NCBI GenBank assembly: GCA_937916515.1
Contig: CALFSX010000091.1
Span: 22,474-86,473, forward strand
DNA: 64,000 nucleotides
Source of the DNA: an uncultured Planctomycetaceae bacterium
GTDB lineage: Bacteria > Planctomycetota > Planctomycetia > Planctomycetales > Planctomycetaceae
Direction of reading: 5' to 3'
Position 1 is the stretch's first letter, and every line of letters starts with the position of its first letter. Below the pieces are notes generated by a model. The model was not told the DNA's origin. It saw nothing but the letters and a program-made list of their open reading frames with translations, and made no database searches. The position numbers were made by a program, and so were the translations under genes. Positions 26,191 to 35,940 of this stretch are shown here, one piece after another.

Positions 26191-27417
26191 ATGCGAATAG
26201 AACGATTCGCTGTCATCGCGGCCTTCACGCTGATTGTTGCGGGCGGATGTGCGTCAAGTCGCACAAACCAACACAGTTCGTATCAACACAGTCCTCCGTC
26301 AGAATCCGGAGCGGCAGACTACTATCAGGCTGACCCGCCAGCTGTTTACCAGCAGCAAGAAGGTCGGGCGCCGTTGCAGCCCGTTCCGGTTCCTCCTGCA
26401 ATGGGAGTGTCTCATGTTAAAAGCGTGGGCTATATCAGTCAGATTGGCTTCAGCAAGTACTTCGGGCAGAAGTCTGAGTGTGCTGCAGAATCGACATGCA
26501 GTGCTCCGGAAGCGACCGCTTGTGCAACTGAAGCCTGCACATCAGAAGCTTGCTGCGGCGAAACATCGAAAAGCTGTTTTTCGCCCTGCACTTGCCTTTG
26601 GCGAATGTTCTGTCCAAAAAAACAGCCTTGCTGCGTTGAAGAGCCTTGCTGTGAATCTGCCACGATCGTGTGCAACCCGCACCCACTTTATTGCCGTCCT
26701 CGCACAGCCTGCATTCCTCACGTAAATTGTGTGGAGGAATATTGTCAGCCGTTGTGCGATTCTGGTTGTACCACCGAATCCGGATGCAGCACAGAAGGCT
26801 GCGATACAACGCGATCGTGCCTGTTGCCATCTCTAAAGTTTCCGGCTTTCAAAATGCCAACCTGCAAGTTGCCTCAGGTTAAAATGCCAACTTTGAAGAT
26901 GCCTCACATGAAGTTTGCGTCGGTCACATCGGCGTGGAAAAGTTGCTGGTCGAAGAAAGGCTGTACAACCGGTTGCACCGATTCGTGTGTGGACGAAGGT
27001 TGCGGAAGCCTGTGTGCTGTTGAACCTTCTTACGGTGAAAATCTTTGCCGTCCATCGCATGGGCTATCACCACTGGCCGCTCCACTTCAGGACCCGTTTG
27101 CAGGAAACTCTGGCGATATTGAAGTTCAGCAGCCAACCTGGCGAGAACCAGCCGCTGGTCAGGCTGTTCCTGAAATTCCGGTACAGCAATTGCCAGCGGC
27201 TCCTGTGCCAGCTCAGCCAGCTGTGAAACAGCCAGAACCAACTCCAGCTGTTCCCGTTCCCGCTCAGAATGTTGACTCACTTGCTCCAGTGCCAGCAGCT
27301 CCTTCGCAGTCATTTGTTGAACCAAACATCTGGCCTCGTTTAAAGCCTGCTCCACAGCCGTTTGTGCGAAGTAATGCAGAAGTTCGAGCCTGGTCAACCA
27401 GCTGGAAAAGCCAGTAA
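26191..27417 (+). CDS. cysteine-rich lipoprotein with K-M-P repeats
   Basis: 408 residues, unrecognised family. The lipobox LIVAGGC (Cys20) makes it a lipid-anchored surface or periplasmic protein. Residues 21-95 are polar and Gln/Pro-rich. Residues 97-286 hold 32 cysteines by my count, mostly as pairs or C-x2-8-C (EACTSEACCG, QPCCVEEPCCE, DSGCTTESGCSTEGC). Between them lies a short repeat, K-M-P / K-L-P every five residues (LKFPAFKMPTCKLPQVKMPT and on, 215-242). The last 110 residues are Pro/Ala/Val/Gln-rich (QLPAAPVPAQPAVKQPEPTP), as in wall-spanning linkers. The many cysteines fit disulfide cross-linking, perhaps in the planctomycete cell envelope; this is inference. A strong terminator follows. 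Confidence 0.85.
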   Translation: MRIERFAVIAAFTLIVAGGCASSRTNQHSSYQHSPPSESGAADYYQADPPAVYQQQEGRAPLQPVPVPPAMGVSHVKSVGYISQIGFSKYFGQKSECAAESTCSAPEATACATEACTSEACCGETSKSCFSPCTCLWRMFCPKKQPCCVEEPCCESATIVCNPHPLYCRPRTACIPHVNCVEEYCQPLCDSGCTTESGCSTEGCDTTRSCLLPSLKFPAFKMPTCKLPQVKMPTLKMPHMKFASVTSAWKSCWSKKGCTTGCTDSCVDEGCGSLCAVEPSYGENLCRPSHGLSPLAAPLQDPFAGNSGDIEVQQPTWREPAAGQAVPEIPVQQLPAAPVPAQPAVKQPEPTPAVPVPAQNVDSLAPVPAAPSQSFVEPNIWPRLKPAPQPFVRSNAEVRAWSTSWKSQ

Positions 27418-27463
27418 CAGGGCTGATTGACAAAGTCGTTCATTCTCGCAGCTACGAAAACAG

Positions 27464-27503
27464 AATCCCTGACGCCAAACGATGGTGTCAGGGATTTTTT
27501 TTT
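27464..27503 (+). terminator. intrinsic terminator of the Cys-rich lipoprotein gene
   Basis: Thirteen-pair stem AATCCCTGACGCC / GGTGTCAGGGATT (one G-U), loop AAACGAT, followed by nine Ts. It lies 47 bases after the stop at 27417. Confidence 0.93.
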
Positions 27504-27666
27504 GGCATCATCCGAGACATATGATGATATCAATAAGTTGCGATAAACGACGCTGAGTCATTGCTGTTGGGTGTAGGGGCTGGCTGTGATGCAAGTCTGA
27601 ATCGCACTGATGGATCGGGTTTTCTTGTTTACCAGGTTTTACGATTACAAAGTGGCGTTTTGATTT

Positions 27667-27772
27667 AGTCGCGGAGCGACATCATGTTTCACCCCGAGGT
27701 GCTGCTGAGAAACTATGAAAAGCCGCAGAGTGGCGATATGTGGCATTTTCACATGTCGTCGCTCCGCGGCTA
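27667..27772. repeat. element C: GCGGAGCGAC inverted repeat
   Basis: Bounded by TAGTCGCGGAGCGACATCAT on the left and GTCGTCGCTCCGCGGCTAA on the right, which are inverted copies of each other. The interior AAGCCGCAGAGTGGCGATAT and TTCACATGTCGTCGCTCCGC matches the longer copy at 35976-36163. It looks like a small non-coding inverted-repeat element; this copy lacks the TTGTCAGCCTCGG arms. Confidence 0.85.
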
Positions 27773-27820
27773 ATTCAACACCTCGCAAGAGTGAAGCCGT
27801 TGCAGGTTTCATTATTCATT

Positions 27821-27919
27821 CGAACTTCTTCACACTGAGTCACATTTTCAAAGCGACAACGGAGCGTTTCCGGGTGTCAGCTTCAATGGCCGAGGCACAG
27901 CCTCGCCAGGTTTTTAACG
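27821..27919 (-). repeat. dispersed element B copy (diverged)
   Basis: CGAACTTCTTCACACTGAGT, then CAAAGCGACAACGGAGCGTT, TCAATGGCCGAGGCACAGCC and TCGCCAGGTTTTTAA. It matches the B copies at 42426-42534 (same orientation) and 38705-38815 (opposite), with more substitutions. Confidence 0.8.
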
Positions 27920-28040
27920 AACGCAATTCATTTCAACACCGAAACATTTCTAACGTTTCGCTTACACGCGATTTGCGAAACATCGTGAGATGCGGCGCGT
28001 CTGATTGACAAGCCGCCCTGCAGCGAAAAGGTAAGGCACT

Positions 28041-29231
28041 ATGAAAAACGGAATGCTGGAACACATCTCATCTCAGCTGGAAGATATTCGTCAACAGGGA
28101 CTGTTCAAGGCGGAACGAACCATCGATTCGCCTCAAAACCCTTCCATCCAAATGGCGGATGGTGAAGCCGTTTTGAACCTGTGCGCGAACAATTATCTGG
28201 GCCTTGCCGACCATCCGGAAATTGTAAAGGCGGCTCATGAAGGGCTGGATCGCTGGGGTTACGGGATGGCTTCGGTGCGATTTATTTGCGGAACGCAGTC
28301 TGTTCATCGCCAGCTGGAAACCGCCATCAGCGAATTCATCGGGATGGACGATACGATCCTGTACAGTTCATGCTTCGACGCCAACGGTGGATTGTTTGAA
28401 ACGCTGCTTTCGGCGGAAGACGCGATCATTTCCGACCAGCTGAATCACGCCAGCATCATTGATGGTGTCCGTTTGTGCAAAGCTCAACGCTTTCGCTATC
28501 GCAACAACGACATGGCAGATCTGGAACAGCAATTGAAAGATGCTCAATCGGCACGGTTCCGACTGATTGCCACCGATGGCGTTTTTTCAATGGATGGATA
28601 TCTGGCCAATCTTCCCGCCATCTGCGATCTGGCCGACAAATACGATGCCAGCGTGATGGTGGATGATTCTCATGCGGTGGGATTCACGGGAGCCAATGGC
28701 CGAGGAACTCACGAACACTTCGGCGTGATGGATCGCATCGACATCATGACCGGCACGCTGGGCAAAGCATTGGGAGGTGCCAGTGGTGGCTACACGTCAG
28801 CTCGTCAGCCGATCGTCGATTTGCTGCGTCAAAGATCTCGCCCCTATTTGTTCTCCAACACTTTGGCTCCACCGATTGCCGCTGCTTCATTAAAAGCACT
28901 TCAATTGCTGAAGGCATCGGGCGATTTGCGAGACAAATTGCGTGAAAACACGGCTTGGTTTCGCAACGCCATTACTGCGGCCGGTTTTCGAGTGCTGGAC
29001 GGAGAACACCCGATTATTCCCGTGATGATCGGCGACGCGGCGTTGGCCACAAAGATGTCGAACGAGCTGCTGAAAAAGGGAATCTACGTTGTTGGGTTTT
29101 CTTTCCCGGTTGTGCCGAAAGGCGAAGCCAGAATTCGAACTCAGATGTCAGCTGCTCACACAATTGAAGACCTTCAGAAAGCCGTGGATGCATTCACAGA
29201 AGTCGGCAAATCACTTGGAGTGATTGCGTAG
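28041..29231 (+). CDS. kbl: glycine C-acetyltransferase (2-amino-3-ketobutyrate CoA ligase)
   Basis: A PLP enzyme that cleaves 2-amino-3-ketobutyrate with CoA to glycine and acetyl-CoA, the second step of threonine breakdown. The 396 residues fit the family length. Family marks include [41 protein letters not shown], the cofactor-binding [11 protein letters not shown] (Asp208/His211), the PLP lysine in [14 protein letters not shown] (Lys242) and [14 protein letters not shown]. The VRFICGT motif separates Kbl from serine palmitoyltransferase and KAPA synthase in this family. Its usual partner tdh (threonine dehydrogenase) is not adjacent here. Confidence 0.96.
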   Translation: MKNGMLEHISSQLEDIRQQGLFKAERTIDSPQNPSIQMADGEAVLNLCANNYLGLADHPEIVKAAHEGLDRWGYGMASVRFICGTQSVHRQLETAISEFIGMDDTILYSSCFDANGGLFETLLSAEDAIISDQLNHASIIDGVRLCKAQRFRYRNNDMADLEQQLKDAQSARFRLIATDGVFSMDGYLANLPAICDLADKYDASVMVDDSHAVGFTGANGRGTHEHFGVMDRIDIMTGTLGKALGGASGGYTSARQPIVDLLRQRSRPYLFSNTLAPPIAAASLKALQLLKASGDLRDKLRENTAWFRNAITAAGFRVLDGEHPIIPVMIGDAALATKMSNELLKKGIYVVGFSFPVVPKGEARIRTQMSAAHTIEDLQKAVDAFTEVGKSLGVIA

Positions 29232-29505
29232 ATGAAAGGGCGGACGCTCTGTGTGCATCGTTGCCATCATGCTGTAGTGGCAGTAGGCCGGACCAAGCGA
29301 ACCGTCCATCTGCCGGAGCATCGCGTGCGGCCGCTATTGCATCGAAGCATTCAGTGACTAAGAAATTCGAGCCACGGTTTGCGCAGTTCCGGCACGCATC
29401 ACCCGCTTGAGTCGGCCTACTTTGCTGGTACAATTCTCCACTGGATCTGACTCGCTCACTTCGTTCAGGGCGGTGTCGTAAAACCGTTCAATAGCCGGTC
29501 CGAGA

Positions 29506-29895
29506 ATGTCCCGAACTCGCCTGACACGACGCTCCGTGCTACTGCTGGTGTTCGGCATTTGTTTGGCGATTGTCGTTTTCGACTACGTCACATATCACTC
29601 CCGCTTTAAGACTGCGATTTGCGTTGCGCAGGCCCATGGTGCTCGTGTGGGTTCGCTGCTGGACTGGCCGCTTGGCCGGGAATGCCGAATCGCATTCGAC
29701 CAACCGATCGACCGTGACGCCGTCAGGCATCTCGCTGTTCTCAACTCGCTTTCTTCTCGACATTCGGTCGGTGTTGCTTTCAATTACGATATCAGTGATG
29801 CCGACCTCGAATATGCCTGCGAGATCTTGTCGCAATGCCAAGTATTTCGAGTCGAGCCTCTTCCGCAAGCTCAGGCCAACCACGGCCACCGTTGA
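29506..29895 (+). CDS. small membrane-anchored hypothetical protein
   Basis: 129 residues. Five arginines come in the first dozen residues (MSRTRLTRRSV), then one membrane helix (LLLVFGICLAIVVFDYV, about 12-28), then a soluble domain outside. The soluble part includes LLDWPLGRECRIAFDQPID, AVRHLAVLNSLSSRHSV and DADLEYACEILSQCQVFRVE; the spacing of leucines and the D-A-D-L-E...L pattern recall the short leucine-rich-like proteins common in planctomycetes. No ribosome-binding site of note. Both strands are open over this stretch; I prefer this strand because of the well-formed anchor. Confidence 0.55.
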   Translation: MSRTRLTRRSVLLLVFGICLAIVVFDYVTYHSRFKTAICVAQAHGARVGSLLDWPLGRECRIAFDQPIDRDAVRHLAVLNSLSSRHSVGVAFNYDISDADLEYACEILSQCQVFRVEPLPQAQANHGHR

Positions 29896-30345
29896 TTTAC
29901 CGACGGGCTCGCTGCGGGAAGGCTTCTTTGAGCTGCATGTCCTGGCGTCGTCTGCCAGTCCGGGTTAAACGTTCAGGATGCCTGTTTGATTGCCGCGACG
30001 ATGGTGCAAATGCATTACAAACGGCGTGGCTGTTATAGGGTGACCTGGGCTTTTATGCGGATGACTCCGATTTTGTTCACGGATCGTTCAAGCTGAGTGT
30101 AGACTCTGGTTTACGGCGTTTTGTGGTACCGGCTGGCTGCTGCAAGCAGCGATGAACGTTCCTGAAAAGCCGTTTGTTTCAATGAATTTGCTTTTCAGGC
30201 AAAATCAATTCAGCGTGTCCTCGCACGTCTTTTGTTTCGAAGACGTTTTGTGGCAACAAATGTCCTGTGTAATTCAACGGGATTGTCTTGAAGATCTACT
30301 TTCCCTCCAATCTCTCTCGCCTCCTTTTGCTCTACAGGAAATCAC
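29896..30345. other. spacer upstream of the efflux operon
   Basis: 450 bases with no supported gene. A 65-codon frame at 30152-30349 runs into the adaptor start and resembles nothing. CAGGAAATCAC just before 30346 is the ribosome-binding site of the efflux adaptor. The promoter for the efflux genes should be here. Confidence 0.45.
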
Positions 30346-31734
30346 GTGATTAGCGATTTCTGCCGCTTTATGTCATCGCCAAATTCTTCATTCACTTGTT
30401 TGCGCAAGTGGGTGACACTTAGTTTGGTGTGTTTTGCTGCTGGGTGTTCTGCCACTGTTAGTGAGCCATCTTCACCGGATGCTGCACCAGCGGCGGCCAA
30501 CGCTGCGGCTCCACCAGCGTTGGTGCGAGTGCAGGCGATTCGGCGCGAATCGATTGCTCCGCTGTTGTCTGCGGTGGGCACCGTTCGTCCTCGGCATTTC
30601 AGCGTGATTGCGTCTGCGGCTGATGGAGTTGTGGATGAGTTTGCTGAAGAACAGGGGCGTTTTGTAAAAGCTGAAACAGTGTTGTCTCGGCTGCGTATGT
30701 ATTCGACAGACCTTGGCCTTGCTGAAGCTCGCGCGATTCTGGCTGCAAAACAGGCGGACGTTCAACAGATTCTGCAACCTCGCAAAGAAGACGTGGAAGA
30801 AGCGGAAGCTCAGGAACAGGCTGCGGCTGCGGCATTTGCCAATGCAGAACGTCGCTTGAAGGAATTAAAGAGTCTGGCCGCCAGAGGAGCGACCAATCAA
30901 TCTTCCGTGGACGATGCGGAAATTCTGGTTGATGAAGTTCGACAACGGATGCTGGCTGCGAAAGCCGTGAACAACCGAGTCTCTGCGGGAGCTCGCGAAG
31001 AAGAAAAGATTCGAGCAAAGGCCGAACTGGACGCTCAACAAAAACACGTGGAATGGTTGGAAGCCGAAAAAGAAAAGCGAATTACTCGCGCGCCGTTCGA
31101 TGGCTTCATCGTGAAAGAACACACCTATCTTGGGCAGTGGTTATCCAAAGGTGCTCCGGTTGCCACAATGGTTCAGCTTGATGAAGTGGATGTGGAAGTG
31201 CTGGTTGATCAAAGCTTTATTGCTCAGGTGAACATCGGTGATAAGGTGCGTTTGAAAGTGGCTGGCACTCCCAATCCTAAAGCGGATGATGGCTATTGGA
31301 TCGGCACCGTTTACAGCGTTGTCCCCAGCAGCGACTGGGCCAACGGATCGCGCAGCTTTCCCGTGATTCTGCGAGTCAAAAACGAAATGACGGGAAGTGC
31401 TGACCTTCCGATTCCAGCGTTGCGAGAAGGCATGATGGCTGAAGCGGAATTCTTTGGATCACAACAGGATGCCTTGTTGATTCCGAAAGATGCGATGGTG
31501 CGAACTTCTCGCGGAACATTTGTGTTTGCCATTAACGCCAGACAGCCTGATGCGGCGGAAGATGCGGCCGACAGCGTGCGTCAGGTGATGATTGAAACGG
31601 GCATCAGTCAGGGCGGCTGGATTCAGGCGATTTCGAGCGAGTTGCAGGCTGGAGAGCAGGTTGTCACCGAAGGTGCCGAACGGCTGCGACCATTCCAGTC
31701 GGTGCGAATTATGACCGAAACAGCTGGTCAGTAA
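30346..31734 (+). CDS. RND efflux membrane-fusion (adaptor) lipoprotein
   Basis: 462 residues from a GTG start with AGGAAA upstream. It has a lipobox (SLVCFAAGC, Cys34), as in AcrA. The HlyD layout follows: first half-barrel and lipoyl strand (GVVDEFAEEQGRFVKAETVL); a long alpha-hairpin coiled coil with abundant Ala, Glu and Gln (about 120-255, e.g. EDVEEAEAQEQAAAAAFANA); second lipoyl half (ITRAPFDGFIVKEHTYLGQW); beta-barrel (VDVEVLVDQSFIAQVNIGDK); and membrane-proximal part with LLIPKDAMVRTSRGTFVF. It bridges the inner-membrane pump encoded 60 bases downstream to an outer-membrane channel. No TolC-like gene is in the window. The pump's cargo is unknown. Confidence 0.93.
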   Translation: MISDFCRFMSSPNSSFTCLRKWVTLSLVCFAAGCSATVSEPSSPDAAPAAANAAAPPALVRVQAIRRESIAPLLSAVGTVRPRHFSVIASAADGVVDEFAEEQGRFVKAETVLSRLRMYSTDLGLAEARAILAAKQADVQQILQPRKEDVEEAEAQEQAAAAAFANAERRLKELKSLAARGATNQSSVDDAEILVDEVRQRMLAAKAVNNRVSAGAREEEKIRAKAELDAQQKHVEWLEAEKEKRITRAPFDGFIVKEHTYLGQWLSKGAPVATMVQLDEVDVEVLVDQSFIAQVNIGDKVRLKVAGTPNPKADDGYWIGTVYSVVPSSDWANGSRSFPVILRVKNEMTGSADLPIPALREGMMAEAEFFGSQQDALLIPKDAMVRTSRGTFVFAINARQPDAAEDAADSVRQVMIETGISQGGWIQAISSELQAGEQVVTEGAERLRPFQSVRIMTETAGQ

Positions 31735-31794
31735 ATTCGGAACGCGTTTCACGTCAACCTTTCAATAACGGCGTCATTTCACGCTGGATTTACT

Positions 31795-34700
31795 ATGAAC
31801 TTTATCGCCTTCGCAATTGAAAATCCCGTCAAGGTCACTGTCGGCGTGTTTCTGCTGGTGCTGTTTGGAGGCATTGCATACGTCAGCACTCCCGTGCAGC
31901 TGACGCCGGACGTGGTCGAACCGGAAATTTCCATCAGCACTCGCTGGCCGGGGGCGAGTGCTCAGGAAGTTGAACGTGAGATTATTGAAGAACAGGAAGA
32001 GCAGCTGAAAAGCGTCGAAGGTCTGGACGAATTCAAAAGCGAAAGCACGGACAGCAGTGGTTCGATTACGTTAACGTTTCCGGTGGGCACTTCGCTTGCG
32101 GATGCTCGATCGCGCACGTCTGAAAAGCTGAACCAGGTTCCTGAATACCCGGACGACGCCAGCGAACCGGTCATCAGCACGGTTAACGGCAACACCAATG
32201 CGATCGCGTGGTTTATTCTGAAACCGGTTGCTCCCACAAAAGAAGACCTGCGAAACCTTGTGACTCAGCAGCCGGAATTGGCGGAACCGCTGAAGCCCAT
32301 TTTGGATTCGCCCAAGCCGGTGGATTTGACGGTTATCAACGATCTGGCGTACCGGCATCCGGTGCTGGAAACGTTTGTGCTTGGTCGCAACAACCCGGCG
32401 TTGATGAAGAAATTCGCTGAAGATTTTATCGAAGCGGAATTTGAACGTGTTCCGGGAATTGCCAACGCCAACGTGTTTGGTGGGCAGGAACAGGAATTTC
32501 GAGTGATCGTGAATCCCGTTCGTCTGGCGTCGCTGGGTGTGACGATTGATCAATTGCGAGCCGTGTTGATTTCACAAAACCAGAATACGTCCGGCGGCGA
32601 TATTCAGGAAGGCAAGCAGCGAAACGTTGTCAGAACGTTGGGGCAGTTCCAGACTCCCGTTCAGGTTGAAGAAACAATTATCACTCAACGCGACGGAAGT
32701 CCGGTTCGTGTTCGAGACGTGGCGACGGTGGGTATCAGCTATAAAAAACCGGACGGAGTTGTTCGCCAGCAGGGTCTGAGTGCGCTGGCGATTAATGCTC
32801 AGCAGTCTCCCGGAACCAACCTGAAGAAAATTATGGGTCCGGGTCGAGACCAGTTGGACCTTGATGCGGACGGTGAAATTTCGTCTTTGGAGTTGGCGGA
32901 ATGCGAACGTATTTACGGCAAATGTCTGCGGATTTCTGTGGAAGAACTGAATCAGGGTCTGCTGAAGCAAAAGGGTGTTTACCTTGAACAGGTCTATGAC
33001 GAGACGCTGTATCTGGATTCGGCCACCGAGCTGGTTCGTAGTAACGTCTATGTGGGTGGCACGCTGGCGATTCTGGTGCTGCTGCTGTTTCTTCGCAGCT
33101 TTCGATCCGTGTTGATTGTGGGTATGGCAATTCCGATCAGCGTTGTGGGAACTTGTCTGTTTGTGAAAGCCTTCGATCGCAGCATTAACGTGATTAGCCT
33201 GGCGGGAATGGCGTTTGCCGTGGGGATGGTTGTTGATAACGCGATTGTCGTTTTGGAAAACATCTACCGCCATCACCAGATGGGGAAGTCTCCTAAGCAG
33301 GCGGCTTTGGAAGGCACTCAGGAAGTTTGGGGAGCCGTACTGGCGTCAACCTTAACAACGCTGGCCGTATTTGTGCCCGTGATTTTTGTGCAGGGCCAGG
33401 CTGGCCAGCTGTTCCGCGATATCGCCATCGCCATTAGTTGTGCTGTGGCATTGTCGCTGCTGATTAGTATCACTGTGATTCCAACCGCTGCGGCTCGCTT
33501 ATTGGGGCCTCATGATGCCGGGCGAGGTAAAAAGAACGGCAAGGCGGGACAACCGGAAACCGACGGTGAACAGGATCCCGGATTCGGCATTTACGGTCTG
33601 TTTGGGTTGGTGAAATTCAGCACGGTCTTAAACAACATCTTTGCCAGCGGAATGAGAAAGCTGCTGACTGTTCGAGGAAGTGCGTTCATTCGTCTGGGAA
33701 TTGTTTGCGCGTTTGTGGCTGGTTCGGTTTTGTTAAGTCAGCGGCTGATGCCGGATACGGAATACCTTCCCAATGGGAATCGAAATCTTGTGATTGCGAT
33801 TCTGCTGCCTCCACCAGGCTACAACGTCGATCAGATGATCAGCCTTGGCAAGAACGTAGAACAACAGGTCGCTCCGTATTGGCTGGGAACCGCCGAAGAG
33901 GGTGCTCCCGAAATTGAAAGCTTCTTCTTTGTGGCTCGCGGTCGCAGCCTGTTTATGGGAGCTCGCTGCAAGGACGAACTTCGCGCGTCGGAGTTGATTC
34001 CGATTTTGTCCAAGGCCGCACAGTCGCAGCCGGGCGTGATTCCGATTGTGACTCAGGCCAGTTTGTTTGCGAGTGCCCTAAGCGGCGGGCGAACAATTGA
34101 TATTGAAATTACCGGGCCGGATCTGGAAGTGCTGGTTGTGGAAGCTCAGAAGGCTTTCGGCATGTGTATGGCGGAATTCCCGATGACGGCCGGCAATCAG
34201 TTGCGGCCGATTCCGGGGCTTGACCTTTCCAGCCCGGAGCTTCATGTGATTCCTCGCCTGGAAAAAGCGGCTGAACTGGGCGTGACCACGTCTTCAATCG
34301 GCTACGCGGTAAATGCCCTGGTTGATGGAGCGTTCGCGGGTGATTACTGGCACGAAGGGCGTCGAATTGATCTGGTGATTTACGGTGAAGATGAGTACGC
34401 CGACCGAACTCAGGATCTGGAAAACCTGCCGATTGGAATTCCGGGAGGCGGCAACGTACCACTTTCGACAGTGGCTGACGTGCAGCTAAGTCGCGGGCCG
34501 GAACAGGTAAATCATATTGAACGCCTGCGTTCGATCACCATTCAGCTGAAACCAGCCGACGGGATTGCTTTGGAAGGTGCATTGCGAACCGTGGAAGAAA
34601 AAATTCGCAAACCATTAATGCAATCGGAAGCGTTTCAGTCGGGGCTGTATCAGGTCAGGCTGGCTGGAACTGCAGACAAGCTGGCAGACACTTGGTACGA

Positions 34701-35301
34701 ACTGAAGTGGAACCTTGCTCTGGCCGTTGTGCTGACATATCTGCTGATGGCCGCATTGTTTGAATCGTTTCTGTATCCGGTGATCATCATGACGAGCGTC
34801 GCGTTGGCTTTGGTTGGTGGTTTGATTGGTTTGAATGTGCTGAACAAATTCACGCCTCAAACGCTGGACATGTTGACGATGCTGGGCTTTGTGATTCTGA
34901 TTGGAACCGTGGTCAACAACGCGATTTTGATTGTGCATCAAACTCTGAACCTGATGCGGAATGAAGGCATGGATTCGACGGATGCTGTTTGTGAAAGTGT
35001 TCGCACGCGAATTCGACCGATCTTCATGAGCACTCTGACGACCGTGCTGGGAATGTTGCCGCTGGTGGTGCCAATTCCTTCACTGGTGAATGGCAGTTGG
35101 GTCTGGACAGCGGGAGCGGGCAGTGAGTTGTATCGAGGACTGGGAAGCGTTGTTCTCGGCGGCTTGATTGTGTCGACCGTGTTCACTCTGATTCTGGTGC
35201 CTGCTGGCTTCAGCCTGTTCATGGATGCTCAAAGTGCCCTGACTGGGCTTGCTGGGCGGGTTCGGGGTATTGCGAATCGAAAGTCTCGCCAGCCTGGCTA
35301 A
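31795..35301 (+). CDS. RND efflux pump, AcrB family, with an EF-hand-like loop
   Basis: 1168 residues, longer than AcrB (about 1050). A first membrane helix (residues 11-30) is followed by the porter domain and then helices 2-6, which include GMAFAVGMVVDNAIVVLENI; Asp481 sits at the AcrB proton-relay position. A second porter half and the last helices (LTYLLMAALFESFLYPVIIM, GFVILIGTVVNNAILIVHQT) end the protein. In the first porter domain, residues 355-366 read DLDADGEISSLE, a full EF-hand calcium loop pattern (D-x-D-x-D-G-x-I-x-x-x-E). A cytoplasmic insert near residues 580-600 is Gly/Lys-rich. It forms an operon with the adaptor gene 60 bases upstream and uses proton motive force for export. 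Confidence 0.95.
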   Translation: MNFIAFAIENPVKVTVGVFLLVLFGGIAYVSTPVQLTPDVVEPEISISTRWPGASAQEVEREIIEEQEEQLKSVEGLDEFKSESTDSSGSITLTFPVGTSLADARSRTSEKLNQVPEYPDDASEPVISTVNGNTNAIAWFILKPVAPTKEDLRNLVTQQPELAEPLKPILDSPKPVDLTVINDLAYRHPVLETFVLGRNNPALMKKFAEDFIEAEFERVPGIANANVFGGQEQEFRVIVNPVRLASLGVTIDQLRAVLISQNQNTSGGDIQEGKQRNVVRTLGQFQTPVQVEETIITQRDGSPVRVRDVATVGISYKKPDGVVRQQGLSALAINAQQSPGTNLKKIMGPGRDQLDLDADGEISSLELAECERIYGKCLRISVEELNQGLLKQKGVYLEQVYDETLYLDSATELVRSNVYVGGTLAILVLLLFLRSFRSVLIVGMAIPISVVGTCLFVKAFDRSINVISLAGMAFAVGMVVDNAIVVLENIYRHHQMGKSPKQAALEGTQEVWGAVLASTLTTLAVFVPVIFVQGQAGQLFRDIAIAISCAVALSLLISITVIPTAAARLLGPHDAGRGKKNGKAGQPETDGEQDPGFGIYGLFGLVKFSTVLNNIFASGMRKLLTVRGSAFIRLGIVCAFVAGSVLLSQRLMPDTEYLPNGNRNLVIAILLPPPGYNVDQMISLGKNVEQQVAPYWLGTAEEGAPEIESFFFVARGRSLFMGARCKDELRASELIPILSKAAQSQPGVIPIVTQASLFASALSGGRTIDIEITGPDLEVLVVEAQKAFGMCMAEFPMTAGNQLRPIPGLDLSSPELHVIPRLEKAAELGVTTSSIGYAVNALVDGAFAGDYWHEGRRIDLVIYGEDEYADRTQDLENLPIGIPGGGNVPLSTVADVQLSRGPEQVNHIERLRSITIQLKPADGIALEGALRTVEEKIRKPLMQSEAFQSGLYQVRLAGTADKLADTWYELKWNLALAVVLTYLLMAALFESFLYPVIIMTSVALALVGGLIGLNVLNKFTPQTLDMLTMLGFVILIGTVVNNAILIVHQTLNLMRNEGMDSTDAVCESVRTRIRPIFMSTLTTVLGMLPLVVPIPSLVNGSWVWTAGAGSELYRGLGSVVLGGLIVSTVFTLILVPAGFSLFMDAQSALTGLAGRVRGIANRKSRQPG

Positions 35302-35709
35302 CCGACAGGACCGGAGACTTAAGCATTCTTGCCTGAGGTGTAAATTCGGCGAAGTGGACGCGGTTCCAGTGTGCTTGTCGCGAAGTGGCAGCATGGGGGA
35401 GAATGCCCCGAGGGTGGCATTCTGTATGGGTGACGTTCGCGCGAGTTTCAACGCGTTGTCATGTTTTGTGCCGGGTGTGCGCTTGAGTCGCTGAAATGGC
35501 CGAATCCATGGGCCTGATCGTGTGGGAGTTGACAGGCTGTTCCATGTGGTGCGGCTGTGACTGCTTTGCCGTTCCGTGAAGCCTTGTGGTGCCGTCGCGG
35601 ATGACTGTGAGTGCAGCGTGCGTCGTCCGATAATGTGATCAGGCGACGCAAGTCGTTTGCGGAACACGGAGTGTTTTTTGCAAGACCGCAGCAGGGACAG
35701 GAATCTGTA
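35302..35709. other. spacer after the efflux operon
   Basis: 408 bases without a gene. Nothing repeats from elsewhere in the window and no strong terminator follows the pump gene. GGGACAGGAA (35693-35702) is the ribosome-binding site for the gene at 35710. Confidence 0.45.
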
Positions 35710-35940
35710 ATGTCGAAATCCGTAAATGTATTGGCTCTGGTACGCGATGATCATCGATTTGTGTTTTTGTACGATGACGACAGCGTTGATACTTTGCTTG
35801 CGACATTAAGCCGTTATGCCAGCGACCCGGAACTTGAATTCACATGGTACGACGCTGCTGTGATGGCTCAGCGAGTACGCTGTCTTATGGAAGATCAGTC
35901 CAAGGAAGACAAAATGGAAAAGTTTCCTCACGTGTTCTAA
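35710..35940 (+). CDS. small conserved-looking hypothetical protein
   Basis: 76 residues from the ATG at 35710, with GGGACAGGA upstream; an upstream in-frame start at 35611 is unlikely. The protein is soluble and acidic: VLALVRDDHRFVFLYDDDSV, DTLLATLSRYASDPELEFTW, YDAAVMAQRVRCLMEDQSKE. It looks like one small alpha/beta domain with no recognised motif. The stop TAA at 35938-35940 is the start of a repeat (element A), as in tsf and the last gene of the window. Function unknown. Confidence 0.75.
   Translation: MSKSVNVLALVRDDHRFVFLYDDDSVDTLLATLSRYASDPELEFTWYDAAVMAQRVRCLMEDQSKEDKMEKFPHVF

Larger units (their letters stand above)
27504..28040. other. repeat-rich spacer upstream of kbl
   Basis: 537 bases without a gene. 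It contains one element C copy (27667-27772) and one diverged element B copy (27821-27919). The kbl promoter must lie in the remaining AT-rich part (27920-28035); AAAGGTAAGG before the ATG at 28041 is the ribosome-binding site. Confidence 0.55.

Noticed and set aside
32572..33276. Minus-strand open frame of 234 codons inside the RND pump gene
   Set aside because: Shadow of the pump gene: Gln/His/Asn-rich with no domain.
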